The notes: generated by a model from the letters alone, not told the origin. DNA of 64,000 nucleotides from Desulfoscipio geothermicus (GCA_016841205.1 JAENZP010000001.1:434001-498000); one strand, 5' to 3'. Counted from the first letter of the stretch, positions 8,314 through 16,848 are shown. A program made the numbers and translations.

Positions 8314-9312
8314 CTAATAATATGTGGCTGCCACGTCGTCCAGCTGACGACGCCATCTTACCATATCCATGAATGCTTCAAGGCGTGTGACCATACCCGC
8401 CTCTCCGGTATGTTCATCAATGGTTAAATTAAGCAGTGGCTTGCGCGATTCTTTGCGGGCAAACCGCTCAATTAATTCGCCGGTCATGGAATCCGGCCCA
8501 CAGCCAAAGGAGGCCACATGGATCAACCCGTCTACTTCCGGCCGGTCAAAATAGTAAAAGGCGGCACCCACCATACGCTGGTTCATGGTCCAGAAAAGCT
8601 GCTTGGGCAGCTTCTCTGCTTCGCGGCGAAAAACATGTTCAGGCAAGTGATCCGCGGTTACCACATTAGCACCGTAATCCTGCAGCCGCTTAATCATATT
8701 CATGCTGATATAACGATCATAAATATTGTACGGGTGACCGATAATGGCAATAGTGACGTCGTGAATATTACCATCATGAGGCCGTTGTTCATGGTTATGA
8801 TTGACACCGGGTTCAAACGGCAGCCAGCCTGCCTCCATATCCCGGCAATGCATGTGCAGCGATTCCATTGATGCCTTATAGGCCGTAAGTATACGTGCCG
8901 GGTTGTGGGTAAATTGCCTGCCTACGGTATAAAAAAAATTGTACAGACTGCTACCTTTGCGGTATAAATCCAGATCGTAATCAATTAAAGGCGGCAGGTT
9001 ATCGATATTGTTACGCACCATATCGGGGAAACCCAAGAATTTGGGGCAAATGTATTCCCGCCGGGCTGTACTGACTATGCGCGGTAAAAATATATAGTCA
9101 ACTCTACCGTAAAGATCCAACACGTGACCTACCGCCAGTTTGACAGGAAGACAGGCTTCGTCAACTATAGATTTAATGCCTTTTTCCAATATTCCCCGGG
9201 TAGTTTCTCGGGAAACCAAAGTTTTTACACCCAAGTGGTCAAAAAAGGTTTTCCACTGTGGATAGTAGTAATAATAAAGCAACGCTCTAGGTATACCCAC
9301 TGTAACGGACAT
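8314..9312 (-). CDS. Acyl-CoA dehydratase activase-associated protein (COG3580/DUF2229-like)
   Basis: A 332-residue protein, first gene of the three-gene activase run, starting at ATG 9312 behind AGGAGG. It begins with GIPRALLYYYYYP, typical of the DUF2229 segment of large activase proteins. Cysteines occur in DEACLP (C54), EYICPKF (C89) and SFGCGPDS (C271), and it ends with DEHTGEAGMVTRLEAF, matching the neighbour's C-terminal block. In many genomes these modules and the ATPase form a single chain of more than 1000 residues. Here they are three separate genes. The role is unknown, but Fe-S or double-cubane cluster chemistry is suggested by the cysteine pattern. Confidence 0.8.
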   Translation of the reverse strand: MSVTVGIPRALLYYYYYPQWKTFFDHLGVKTLVSRETTRGILEKGIKSIVDEACLPVKLAVGHVLDLYGRVDYIFLPRIVSTARREYICPKFLGFPDMVRNNIDNLPPLIDYDLDLYRKGSSLYNFFYTVGRQFTHNPARILTAYKASMESLHMHCRDMEAGWLPFEPGVNHNHEQRPHDGNIHDVTIAIIGHPYNIYDRYISMNMIKRLQDYGANVVTADHLPEHVFRREAEKLPKQLFWTMNQRMVGAAFYYFDRPEVDGLIHVASFGCGPDSMTGELIERFARKESRKPLLNLTIDEHTGEAGMVTRLEAFMDMVRWRRQLDDVAATYY

Positions 9313-9424
9313 GGTTAAAATGCCTCCTGTTGCGGTACTTTTCTCACATTAAGGTATTATGAACTAAAAAATAAATTGGTATACTAGGATTTTATTTTAA
9401 CTTTGACCATCGTTATATTAAGAA

Positions 9425-9582
9425 TTGATCCATTATATAAGTTAATTTAGAAAGCCAACTTTGCAACCTTTATAAGTTTCCCTTTAGACCTTCTTCGGAT
9501 TCCAGCATTCCAGTGACTCCCTTGCCTATGAGTTGTCTTCCCCCTGGTTAGTCTTGGCAGATATGCCTGGAGAACATGCGAT
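9425..9582 (-). other. Unassigned stretch downstream of spoVAF
   Basis: This belongs to the 359-bp gap 9313-9671. The left part (9313-9424) is AT-rich leader before the activase genes. The part 9447-9580 is less AT-rich, and a 65-codon frame crosses it and the terminator (9447-9644, minus). That frame has no ribosome binding site and begins inside the terminator, so I do not call it a gene. The purine-rich minus strand might be an RNA or the remnant of an element. I do not recognise it. Confidence 0.3.
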
Positions 9583-9621
9583 AAAGAAACCTGGTACATA
9601 CGGCACATACCAGGTTTCTTT
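9583..9621 (-). terminator. Strong terminator after spoVAF
   Basis: A 14-bp perfect stem (9583-9596 with 9608-9621, arms AAAGAAACCTGGTA and TACCAGGTTTCTTT) lies about 50 bp after the spoVAF stop. The T-rich outer arm serves as the U-tract. It is symmetrical enough to work in both directions. Confidence 0.85.
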
Positions 9622-9671
9622 TTATCAAATAAAGCAATAAACATTTATATTATATGATGTAGTAGCTGCGG

Positions 9672-11204
9672 TCACTTCTTGTCCGGTTGCTTATTATCTT
9701 TACCCGGCTTGCGGGCCGGTACAGGCACACCCTGCCGGTCCACATCCCGTGGTTTTAAAATACTGGGCCTTAAATTTACTACCGGCACCGGGCGGCGTAC
9801 GAGAGTATTGTACAGTGCTTTTGCGTTAAAAGGTATCAGCGGCCACAAGTAAGGCACCCCGAAGGACCGGGTGGATATAAGTAGCGCCAGCACCAGCACC
9901 ATACCCATCAGCAGCCCGGGCAAGCGGAAGAGCCCCACCATTACCAGCAGGAACAAACTAATCAGGCGGTTGGCAAAACCCAACTCATAGCTTGGCGTAA
10001 GATAGTTACCTACCGCCGCCGCTGCTGTATACATAACTACTTCGGTGTTAAAAAGCCCCACGGTCACAGCCATATCTCCAATTAATAGTGCGGCAATAAT
10101 ACCTACAGCAGTGGCCAGCGCCGTGGGAGTATGAATGGTAGCCATGCGCACCATATCCACCGCCGCCACGGCAATGATAAACTGAATAAATATTGGGATT
10201 TTGGCTGCTTTATTTGGACCGATAAAATCCAGGGCAGGTGGCAGTAAATCGGGCTGCAGCACTGCCAACAGCCACAGGGGCAGAAGAAAAACAGAAATAG
10301 CTACCCCCAAATATCTAATCAAACGCATATATACCCCCACCGTAGGGTTCTGCCGGTACTCCTCTGCATGTTGTAAGTGGTTAAAATAAGTAGCCGGAGT
10401 AATAATTACGCTGGGCGAGGTATCCACCAACACAAGCACATGCCCCTCCAGCAGGTGAATGGCGGCCACGTCAGCCCTTTCCGTATAACGCACTTTAGGC
10501 AACGGGTTCCAGTAATTTCCTGGTGTGATAAGTTCCTCCACAGCCTTTTCAGCCATCGGTAGCCCATCAATATTAATGGCACTGACTTTCTCACGGATAC
10601 TGTCGACCAAATCCTCATTGGCAATATCCTCAATATAACAAATAGCTATATCCGTCTTGGAACGGTTACCCGCCTGGGCATATTCCATGCGCAGCTTGGG
10701 ATCACGGATGCGCCGTCTGATCAGCGCGGTATTTACTACCAGTGTTTCCGTGAAGCCGTCCCGGGAACCTCGCATCACTTTCTCTAATTCCGGCTCATCG
10801 GGACTCCTGCTCGGGTAGTTACGAACATCCAACATTATCGCTATATCCAGGCCGTCTACAATAAGGGCAAGAGGGCCGGAAAGCATATTCTCAACCAAGT
10901 CTTCAAGATATTCCATCGGCTGTACTTGATTATAATTGATATGTTTTAGAAATAATTTTTGAAAAGCGTCCACAGACAGGTCTTCCCGGTCCAATTGATG
11001 TAAGCTATATAAAATTTCGGCCATCAGTTCGGAGTTGGCAAAGGCATTCACAGACAGCATCAACATCTTGCGATCGCCAATGATCATTTCACGCCTGACG
11101 ATATCAAAATTTTTATCAAAGTCTAATTTTTCGTCTAGCAAATCTTTATTAATTTCCAGATCTTTACTTAACCTGGTTTTCTCTTCAATGGCAGCCGGTG
11201 CCAT
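9672..11204 (-). CDS. spoVAF: Spore germination/stage V protein SpoVAF (GerA family)
   Basis: A 510-residue membrane protein of the GerA A-subunit/SpoVAF family, located in the spore inner membrane and linked to release of dipicolinic acid and germination. The N-terminal half is soluble (about 1-290). From about 300 onward there are at least four to five membrane segments, then a short basic proline-rich tail with RKPGKDNKQPDKK. ATG 11204 is chosen over the upstream GTG because GAGGAG stands 8 nt before it. It overlaps the end of spoVAE by about 20 bp, as in spoVA operons. Other spoVA genes (A-D) are not in the window. Confidence 0.9.
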   Translation of the reverse strand: MAPAAIEEKTRLSKDLEINKDLLDEKLDFDKNFDIVRREMIIGDRKMLMLSVNAFANSELMAEILYSLHQLDREDLSVDAFQKLFLKHINYNQVQPMEYLEDLVENMLSGPLALIVDGLDIAIMLDVRNYPSRSPDEPELEKVMRGSRDGFTETLVVNTALIRRRIRDPKLRMEYAQAGNRSKTDIAICYIEDIANEDLVDSIREKVSAINIDGLPMAEKAVEELITPGNYWNPLPKVRYTERADVAAIHLLEGHVLVLVDTSPSVIITPATYFNHLQHAEEYRQNPTVGVYMRLIRYLGVAISVFLLPLWLLAVLQPDLLPPALDFIGPNKAAKIPIFIQFIIAVAAVDMVRMATIHTPTALATAVGIIAALLIGDMAVTVGLFNTEVVMYTAAAAVGNYLTPSYELGFANRLISLFLLVMVGLFRLPGLLMGMVLVLALLISTRSFGVPYLWPLIPFNAKALYNTLVRRPVPVVNLRPSILKPRDVDRQGVPVPARKPGKDNKQPDKK

Positions 11205-11769
11205 CGTATCCACTCCTCTTGATTATTTCCCTTAATGCTTTAGTGGTCAGCGGTGCGCCAAAAGCATAATCATCGGCATAGTTCATTTTGCCTACGTCAC
11301 CAATGCCTATAACCACCGGAATATTTAGTTCATCCAAAACTTCCACTGTGTCGCCGCAAAGCACCTCACCGGTGCACCCACATTCCTGCCCCAGCTTATC
11401 TACCGGCCCGGCCACCAAATCTCCGTGACAGTCCACCGATAAATCTACATGCGCACCGTGCGTAAGCTCGGTATTGGAAGCCACTGCCAGGGCACCTAAA
11501 ATGTGAATATCAGGATGCCTGGCCAAATAAACCAACACCGATTCACCACGACCCACGCCATGCTTACCCTTGTCATCCAGCATCACAACCACTGGTTCAT
11601 TGGCGGCTTGTTTGATTAAATCCACCAATTGTTCTCCGGTTAAAATGGTGGGATTGCCGGCAGACGCGGAGATAGTGCGGGCCCCAATATTCTGCGCCGC
11701 TATTTCCACTGTTTTTTTAGCCATTTTGTCCCCATCCGTCACTACTATTACACTGATTGGTTTACCCAA
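11185..11769 (-). CDS. spoVAE: Stage V sporulation protein AE (SpoVAEA-type, soluble)
   Basis: A 194-residue soluble protein with the opening VIVVTDGDKMAKKTVE and the SASAGNPT segment typical of the SpoVAEA family. In Bacillus this is a cytoplasmic-type member of the spoVA operon, expressed in the forespore and needed for dipicolinate handling. No signal peptide or membrane segment is present. It overlaps spoVAF downstream, which supports coupling. A cysteine cluster ECGCTGEVLC (about 130-140) is notable and might bind metal. A forespore promoter is expected, but I could not place a convincing one in the 82-bp gap upstream. Confidence 0.88.
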   Translation of the reverse strand: MGKPISVIVVTDGDKMAKKTVEIAAQNIGARTISASAGNPTILTGEQLVDLIKQAANEPVVVMLDDKGKHGVGRGESVLVYLARHPDIHILGALAVASNTELTHGAHVDLSVDCHGDLVAGPVDKLGQECGCTGEVLCGDTVEVLDELNIPVVIGIGDVGKMNYADDYAFGAPLTTKALREIIKRSGYDGTGCH

Positions 11770-11825
11770 CGGTTTGCTCCCCTTATCTGTCTGCTATTAT
11801 ATTATCGCCATTTATTAAAAGTAAT

Positions 11826-11844
11826 GGACACCTTTATGGTGTCC
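11826..11844 (-). terminator. Terminator after the dodecin gene
   Basis: GGACACC and GGTGTCC pair perfectly around a 5-nt loop, 8 bp after the dodecin stop. ATTACTTTTAAT follows on the minus strand. It separates dodecin from spoVAE. Confidence 0.65.
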
Positions 11845-11851
11845 TCACTTT

Positions 11852-12046
11852 TTAATCGGTGTGAGCTACTTTTAGGTTGGCCTTATACTCAATTACCCTG
11901 CCGTTTTGCACATTAGCAGTGAAATTGACCACCTCCACACCAACAATATTGCTTGTTGTTTTGGATGCCTCGGAAACAGCTGACTGTACAGCACTGCGCC
12001 AACCTTCAGTTGATTCTCCCACCATTTCCATAACCTTCATATGCAT
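11852..12046 (-). CDS. Dodecin family flavin-binding protein
   Basis: A 64-residue protein of the dodecin family, which forms hollow dodecamers that store or buffer flavins (riboflavin/FMN, sometimes CoA). The pattern is typical: KVMEMVGES at the start, EGWRSAVQSAVSEAS helix, VVNFTANVQNGRVIEYKANLKVA as the two closing strands. The frame is open 13 codons further, but AAAGGGGG 8 nt before ATG 12046 gives the start and the family's normal length. It has its own terminator. The placement between sigF and spoVAE is unusual, and a sigma-G-like match upstream hints at forespore expression. Confidence 0.93.
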   Translation of the reverse strand: MHMKVMEMVGESTEGWRSAVQSAVSEASKTTSNIVGVEVVNFTANVQNGRVIEYKANLKVAHTD

Positions 12047-12088
12047 AATACAATCCCCCTTTGCAAGATTAATTCTATATGGCAATTG

Positions 12089-12117
12089 TATTATTTGTTC
12101 TATATAATTTTTTATAC
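12089..12117 (-). promoter_or_regulatory. Possible sigma-G promoter of the dodecin gene
   Basis: The minus strand shows GTATA (12113-12117), 17 bp, then AATAATA (12089-12095), against the sigma-G consensus GNATA-N17/18-CATNNTA (one mismatch). The region is AT-rich, so chance matches are easy. Confidence 0.35.
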
Positions 12118-12183
12118 AGCCTTAAAACATGTGCTTATATTGTGTTAAAAATCGCCTGTAATCTCGCTTTGCGACAGCAAATT

Positions 12184-12216
12184 TTCAAAAAAAAAGAGAG
12201 CTTGTTCGCCCTCTTT
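12184..12216 (-). terminator. Terminator of the spoIIA-sigF operon
   Basis: AAAGAGGGC and GCTCTCTTT form a 9-bp stem with a 6-nt loop (12193-12216), followed in the minus direction by nine T residues. It lies 42 bp after the sigF stop. A classic intrinsic terminator. Confidence 0.9.
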
Positions 12217-12257
12217 AATACGCAGTAGTTTATACCAAGTGTTAAACAATAAAATAG

Positions 12258-13034
12258 CTACTGAGCGTTTTCCATCATGTCTCGTAGTTTTTGCAAAGCC
12301 TGGCGTTCCAAGCGGGAGACCTGTACCTGGGAAAGCCCCAACCGGTTAGCAATTTCCCCCTGGGTTTTATCACCAAAAAATCGCCATAGTAATATGAGCC
12401 GGTCCCTATCCGGCAATCTTTTCAGGACTTCTTTTATAGCAATGTTATCCAGCCAGGGCATATCTTCACCATTACCCTCACTCAGCTGATCAAGCAAATA
12501 AATAGGATCACCATCATCCTGGTGCAGTGTTTCATAAATAGATGCTGGTGATAGAGATGCATCCAGTGCCGTCACTACTTCCTCCCTAGGTATGCCTAAT
12601 TCAACGGCAATTTCGTTAACCGTAGGTTCCCGGCCCATTTTGGCCACTAGTATATCCCTGGTCTGCTGCACTTTGTAAGCAGTTTCTTTTATCGAGCGGC
12701 TTACCTTAATGAGATTGTCGTCCCGTAAAAACCGTCTTATTTCGCCCACGATCATGGGGACAGCATAAGTGGAAAATCGCACATTATAGTTCATGTCAAA
12801 CTTGTCAATAGCCTTCATTAATCCAATGCAGCCGATCTGAAAAAGGTCTTCCAACTCATAACCCCGGTTTTGAAACCGCTTGACCAGGTTAAATACCAGT
12901 TTCAAATTACAATTGACTAAACGCTCTCTGGCCTGCTCGTCCCCTGCCTGAGCCCGGGACAACAGATCTTTCATTTCCGTATCCTTTAGTAGAGGAAAGC
13001 GGGGCAGGTTCATTTCCATTAACCGATTACTCAT
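12258..13034 (-). CDS. sigF: RNA polymerase sporulation sigma factor SigF
   Basis: The first forespore-specific sigma factor, 258 residues. Region 2 is clear (LVNCNLKLVFNLVKRF, then YELEDLFQIGCIGLMKAIDKF and RFSTYAVPMIVGEIRRFLRD), followed by region 3. Region 4 has the helix-turn-helix TQGEIANRLGLSQVQVSRLE near the C-terminus. It is the last gene of spoIIAA-spoIIAB-sigF, 10 bp after spoIIAB, with AGGGGGAATACC before ATG 13034. By the known mechanism it is held inactive by SpoIIAB until SpoIIAA is dephosphorylated. Candidate target promoters in this window are listed for dacF, spoIVB and the DUF3243 gene. Confidence 0.97.
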   Translation of the reverse strand: MSNRLMEMNLPRFPLLKDTEMKDLLSRAQAGDEQARERLVNCNLKLVFNLVKRFQNRGYELEDLFQIGCIGLMKAIDKFDMNYNVRFSTYAVPMIVGEIRRFLRDDNLIKVSRSIKETAYKVQQTRDILVAKMGREPTVNEIAVELGIPREEVVTALDASLSPASIYETLHQDDGDPIYLLDQLSEGNGEDMPWLDNIAIKEVLKRLPDRDRLILLWRFFGDKTQGEIANRLGLSQVQVSRLERQALQKLRDMMENAQ

Positions 13035-13044
13035 GGTATTCCCC

Positions 13045-13485
13045 CTATTGTTCAGACACTGTCTTACCGCCAGGTGTCCCTGCCCTTCTGCTCATTTTTA
13101 CCCGAGTACCTTTACCTGGGGAGGAAGACACATTTAAATTTTCCATAAATGACTGCATAAAAGCAAAGCCTAATCCCATCCTCTCGGGATCAGTCGAGTA
13201 GGCCGGCTCCAATGCTCTGGTAATATCCTTGATACCCTTGCCGGTATCTATAATTTCAATCTCCATAAATTCTTCAACTATTTTTATTTCCAGCTTTATC
13301 ATGCAATCCGGGTTATTGTCGTAACCGTGAATTATGGCATTAGTCACCGCTTCGGAGACCGCTACCTTAATTTCTTCTAAATCGGATAGTGTAAAATCCA
13401 ACTGGGCAACAAAAGCAGCCACCGCTACCCGGGCAAAAGCCACATTTTCCGGACGGCTGGAAAATTCAAGTACGGCTTTATTCAA
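13045..13485 (-). CDS. spoIIAB: Anti-sigma F factor/serine kinase SpoIIAB
   Basis: A 146-residue GHKL-fold ATPase that binds sigma-F and phosphorylates SpoIIAA. The ATP-binding boxes are visible: EAVTNAIIHGY (N box, about 45-55), IIDTGKGI (G1) and GLGFAFMQSFMENL (G2, around 115-128). Translation starts at TTG 13485, behind AGGAGG with 9 nt spacing. It sits between spoIIAA and sigF in the conserved operon. The last 15 or so residues (RRAGTPGGKTVSEQ) are basic and polar, as often in clostridial homologues. Confidence 0.97.
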   Translation of the reverse strand: MNKAVLEFSSRPENVAFARVAVAAFVAQLDFTLSDLEEIKVAVSEAVTNAIIHGYDNNPDCMIKLEIKIVEEFMEIEIIDTGKGIKDITRALEPAYSTDPERMGLGFAFMQSFMENLNVSSSPGKGTRVKMSRRAGTPGGKTVSEQ

Positions 13486-13584
13486 TTACTGCAACCTCCT
13501 TTTCAGGTTACCTGGTATCTCTATCTCTATAAACCAGCTAATGTATTGGTTAAATATTTAATATCCTCAGCTATTTTTTTCAAT

Positions 13585-13923
13585 TTATCCAATCTTGTCC
13601 AACAACAACCCCACAGAAGGATAAATCTCCATCAAATGCGGCAGGCCGGACAGGTCCAGCACTTTTTTCACCTGGGGCTTGGCGCCTGCCAGATATACCT
13701 TCCCCCCCTTGGCAGTAACTCTTTTGTAACGCCCTAAAATAACCCCTAAGCCTGAGCTATCCACAAAATCCACTTCCGTCAGGTCAAAAACAAGCCGGTT
13801 GACACTATACTCCTCTAGTGCCCGGTCCACATCTTCACGCAATGAATCTGTCAAACTGATATCTACATCTCCAATAACTGAAACTATTAGATAATTTTTT
13901 TCCTTTTTAATTATATAATTCAC
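13585..13923 (-). CDS. spoIIAA: Anti-anti-sigma factor SpoIIAA
   Basis: A 112-residue STAS-domain protein that frees sigma-F from SpoIIAB when unphosphorylated. The phosphorylated serine lies in FVDSSGLGVILGRYK. The start is taken at GTG 13923 because GAGGTGG stands 6 nt before it; the frame could be read five codons further to a TTG that overlaps that Shine-Dalgarno sequence. First gene of the sigF operon, with a 99-bp gap before spoIIAB. A sigma-H-like promoter lies 27-53 bp upstream, as expected for the pre-septational expression of this operon. Confidence 0.95.
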   Translation of the reverse strand: MNYIIKKEKNYLIVSVIGDVDISLTDSLREDVDRALEEYSVNRLVFDLTEVDFVDSSGLGVILGRYKRVTAKGGKVYLAGAKPQVKKVLDLSGLPHLMEIYPSVGLLLDKIG

Positions 13924-13949
13924 AACTGACCACCTCAACTCGTCCCAGA

Positions 13950-13976
13950 AATTTTACAAATGTATTATTATCCTAC
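13950..13976 (-). promoter_or_regulatory. Sigma-H-like promoter of the spoIIA operon
   Basis: GTAGGATAA (13968-13976) fits the sigma-H -35 (RWAGGANNT, one mismatch). It is followed after about 12 bp by AAAAT, a 4/5 match to the HGAAT -10. The known control of spoIIA by sigma-H makes this plausible. Confidence 0.5.
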
Positions 13977-14031
13977 TGCTACATTTTACCATATAAGGTA
14001 AACAATATCAACCAAGCTAAAGGGCATAAAT

Positions 14032-14065
14032 AAATGACTCCCGGCATTTTTACCGGAAGTCATTT
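14032..14065 (-). terminator. Terminator of dacF
   Basis: AAATGACT-C-CCGG and CCGG-A-AGTCATTT form a 12-bp interrupted stem around an 8-nt loop, 18 bp after the dacF stop, followed by ATTTATGC. It isolates dacF from the sigF operon. Confidence 0.75.
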
Positions 14066-14082
14066 ATATTCATTTAGGTAAT

Positions 14083-15321
14083 TTAAAACACCTGATCAAG
14101 GGCTTTATGCATTTGCCGGAACATGGAAGCCCGGCTGACTTGGTTTTGGGCCAACAGGGATATCCTCTGCACTTCTTTTTGACCGTCCAGCAAAACAAAG
14201 TCGCCTACCTTTTGTCCTTTGCTTAGCGGAGCTGTTATTTCTTCCGGCAATAACACTTTACCCAGGTAATTCTGCTTTTGTCCTTTGGGCACGGCCATCG
14301 CAATATCCGCTGCCGCAATCACGCCCACCTGATCTACAGTACCCTTGCTAACTTTAACAGTTTTAACTCTTTCACCCCGCTGGGCGAAATTCACAGCCTC
14401 ATAGCGGGCAAAACCGTAATTGAAAATTTTCATGGTCTCCCGAAAATGACTGCGCGGTTCAGGAGTGCCCAGCACTACTGAAATCAAACGTAACCCGTCC
14501 CGTTTGGCTGTAGCTGCCAGGCAATATTTAGCATCGTTGGTCCAGCCTGTTTTTCCTGCATCGACTCCCTTATACCACTTGAGCAGTTTATTGGTATTCC
14601 ACAATACAAAGTCCCCGCCCCGGATTTCGTACCTGTAAATGGACGAAACTTTACAAAATTGCTTGTAGGTGAGCGCCTTGCGCAAAATCATCGCCATGTC
14701 TTGAGCGGAGGTATAATGGTTTTCGGCCGGCAGTCCGGTTGGATTGGCAAACCTGGTATGCCTGCAGCCGAGTTCCCTGGCCCGGTTATTCATCATCTCC
14801 ACGAACGCTTCCTCCGAACCGGCAATGTGCTCGGCCACAGCTACGCTTGCATCATTGGCCGATCCCACAGCAATGGAAATCAGCATATCCTCCATACTCA
14901 TTTCCTCGCCAGGCTCCAAGTAAATTTGTGAGCCACCCATACTCCAGGCATTTTCCGAAACCGTAACCCGATCGTTAAGACTGATTTTACCCTGGTCGAG
15001 AGCTTCGCAGGCCAACAGCAAAGTCATAATTTTAGTCACGCTGGCCATGGGTAGTTCTTTTTCTTGTTCCTTGCTCCAAAGCACCTTGCCCGTGGCAGCA
15101 TCCATTAGCACGGCTGCTTCCGCAGTAGTTTCCAACGCAGCCACCGACACCTCCGCAGCAGTTTGCTGCGCAACACTGGATGCTGTACCGGTGAGCGACT
15201 GTTGTACCTCACCGGGTACGGCTGTAACGGTTGCCGCAAGTGCCGGCCCGGCACCGGTGGTGGCAACGGACATAGCCAACATTAGTGCTAGTATAATCGC
15301 ATAAACATTTTTGCTTTTCAT
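14083..15321 (-). CDS. dacF: D-alanyl-D-alanine carboxypeptidase DacF (PBP, S11 family)
   Basis: A secreted, membrane-anchored low-molecular-weight penicillin-binding protein that trims D-Ala from peptidoglycan; in Bacillus dacF acts in the forespore during cortex formation. 412 residues with a signal peptide (MKSKNVYAIILALMLAMSVA, cleavage near ALA about 30). Active-site motifs are SVTK (S94-K97), SAN (154-156) and KTG (257-259). The C-terminal domain ends in an amphipathic region. A low-complexity alanine-rich stretch (about 45-72) separates signal peptide and domain. The position upstream of spoIIAA matches Bacillus. A sigma-G-type promoter lies at 15356-15384. Confidence 0.95.
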   Translation of the reverse strand: MKSKNVYAIILALMLAMSVATTGAGPALAATVTAVPGEVQQSLTGTASSVAQQTAAEVSVAALETTAEAAVLMDAATGKVLWSKEQEKELPMASVTKIMTLLLACEALDQGKISLNDRVTVSENAWSMGGSQIYLEPGEEMSMEDMLISIAVGSANDASVAVAEHIAGSEEAFVEMMNNRARELGCRHTRFANPTGLPAENHYTSAQDMAMILRKALTYKQFCKVSSIYRYEIRGGDFVLWNTNKLLKWYKGVDAGKTGWTNDAKYCLAATAKRDGLRLISVVLGTPEPRSHFRETMKIFNYGFARYEAVNFAQRGERVKTVKVSKGTVDQVGVIAAADIAMAVPKGQKQNYLGKVLLPEEITAPLSKGQKVGDFVLLDGQKEVQRISLLAQNQVSRASMFRQMHKALDQVF

Positions 15322-15355
15322 CGCACTTCCCCCCTGTTTTTTTATCAGCTCAAAA

Positions 15356-15384
15356 TATTATGTGGAGCTGTGTAAAAGTTATAC
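15356..15384 (-). promoter_or_regulatory. Sigma-F/sigma-G promoter of dacF
   Basis: GTATA (15380-15384), exactly 17 bp, then CATAATA (15356-15362): a full match to GNATA-N17-CATNNTA. dacF is forespore-expressed in Bacillus, which supports the call. Confidence 0.65.
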
Positions 15385-15443
15385 GGGGGCAAAAGCTTGC
15401 GCGGCACCATCTATTTATTAAATTATCTTCTTACACAAGGCTT

Positions 15444-16745
15444 TTACTCTATCACATCATAAACATCAGGCAATTCGCCGGGCCTTTGAGGTCCGATCAC
15501 AAACGCTTTGCTTAAAATTTGGCAGTTTTCAGGATTAATGGTCTGGTTGCTGTGTAAAACTGCCAGCACATCATCGGGTTGCACCTCATCCCCAACTTTT
15601 TTCTTTAAGGTTATCCCGGCGGCATAATCAATTGGCTCATTTATAGTTTTTCTTCCGGCGCCAAGCAGCATAGCCGCAATACCTACCTGCTCGGCAGCAA
15701 TGTTTTGAATATAACCGGCCAGCGTTGATTTTAATTCCACATGGTTTCGGGCCCGGGGCAGCAGTTCAGGGTTATCAGCCACTGCCGCCCGGCCGCCCTG
15801 CGCATCGATAAATTCTTTAAACTTATCCAAGGCCTCTCCGTTTTGCAGCACCCCGGATAAAGCAGCATAAGCTTGGATAAAATCTGTGTAAATGCCCCCT
15901 GCCACCGTCATATAAGCAGCTATTGTTAAACAGACTTTGACAAAACCTGCTTCACCCTTGCCGTTAAGCACTTCGATGGCTTCTTTTACTTCATTGGCAT
16001 TGCCTACTTCGTAACCCAGCGGCTGATTCATGTCCGTAATTATTGCAATAGTCTTTATTTTTAAACCCTTGCCTATCTGCACCATGATTTTAGCCAATTC
16101 CCGGGCATCCGCCAGGGTTTTCATAAAGGCGCCGGAGCCCATCTTAACGTCCAGAACAATAGCGTCAGCACCGGAGGCAATTTTTTTACTCATTATAGAG
16201 CTGGCAATTAAAGGGATAGAATTAACCGTGGCGGTTACATCCCGCAACGCGTAAATCTTTTTATCGGCGGGAGTTAGATTACCGGTTTGGCTAACAATGG
16301 CTATTTTGTGCTTATTTACTTGTTCTACAAACGCTTCTTGGGAAAGTTTCACATGAAAGCCTTCAATTGATTCCAGCTTGTCTATGGTACCACCGGTATG
16401 CCCCAAGCCCCGGCCGGACATTTTAGCCACAGGAACACCCACCGCGGCCACCAGGGGCCCCACAATTAAACTGGTTTTGTCCCCCACACCTCCTGTGGAG
16501 TGTTTATCCACCTTAACACCATGTATGCCGGATAAATCCATAATATCTCCTGAATTGACCATAGCCATAGTTAATTGAGTGGTTTCCAGGCTATCCATAC
16601 CTTGAAAATACACTGCCATTAAAAAGGCTGACATTTGATAATCGGGAATTGATCCGCAGGTAAAGCCGTTGATTATAAAATCTATTTCCTCGTTGGTAAA
16701 ACAGTATCCATCACGTTTCTTTTGTATCAAATCCACCATTCTCAT
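15444..16745 (-). CDS. pdp: Pyrimidine-nucleoside phosphorylase
   Basis: Phosphorolysis of uridine/thymidine to base plus (deoxy)ribose-1-phosphate in salvage. 433 residues, the usual length, with the glycosyltransferase family 3 layout: helical N-domain, the KHSTGGVGDKTSL phosphate-binding motif (81-93), the SGRGLGHTGGTIDKLE active-site segment (about 115-130) and the C-terminal alpha/beta domain. It starts at ATG 16745 behind AGGGGG. deoB lies 103 bp upstream and would convert its sugar phosphate product, so the two probably act together. The Bacillus neighbour pupG is missing here. Confidence 0.95.
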   Translation of the reverse strand: MRMVDLIQKKRDGYCFTNEEIDFIINGFTCGSIPDYQMSAFLMAVYFQGMDSLETTQLTMAMVNSGDIMDLSGIHGVKVDKHSTGGVGDKTSLIVGPLVAAVGVPVAKMSGRGLGHTGGTIDKLESIEGFHVKLSQEAFVEQVNKHKIAIVSQTGNLTPADKKIYALRDVTATVNSIPLIASSIMSKKIASGADAIVLDVKMGSGAFMKTLADARELAKIMVQIGKGLKIKTIAIITDMNQPLGYEVGNANEVKEAIEVLNGKGEAGFVKVCLTIAAYMTVAGGIYTDFIQAYAALSGVLQNGEALDKFKEFIDAQGGRAAVADNPELLPRARNHVELKSTLAGYIQNIAAEQVGIAAMLLGAGRKTINEPIDYAAGITLKKKVGDEVQPDDVLAVLHSNQTINPENCQILSKAFVIGPQRPGELPDVYDVIE

Positions 16746-16848
16746 ACCAGTGCCCCCTAAAACAGGTAAATTAGCCTCCCAACCGGTTCATCGGTCAAGC
16801 GGCTGGCGCAGCAAAAATTGTATTACTGATTACTGATTCATGTCCATT

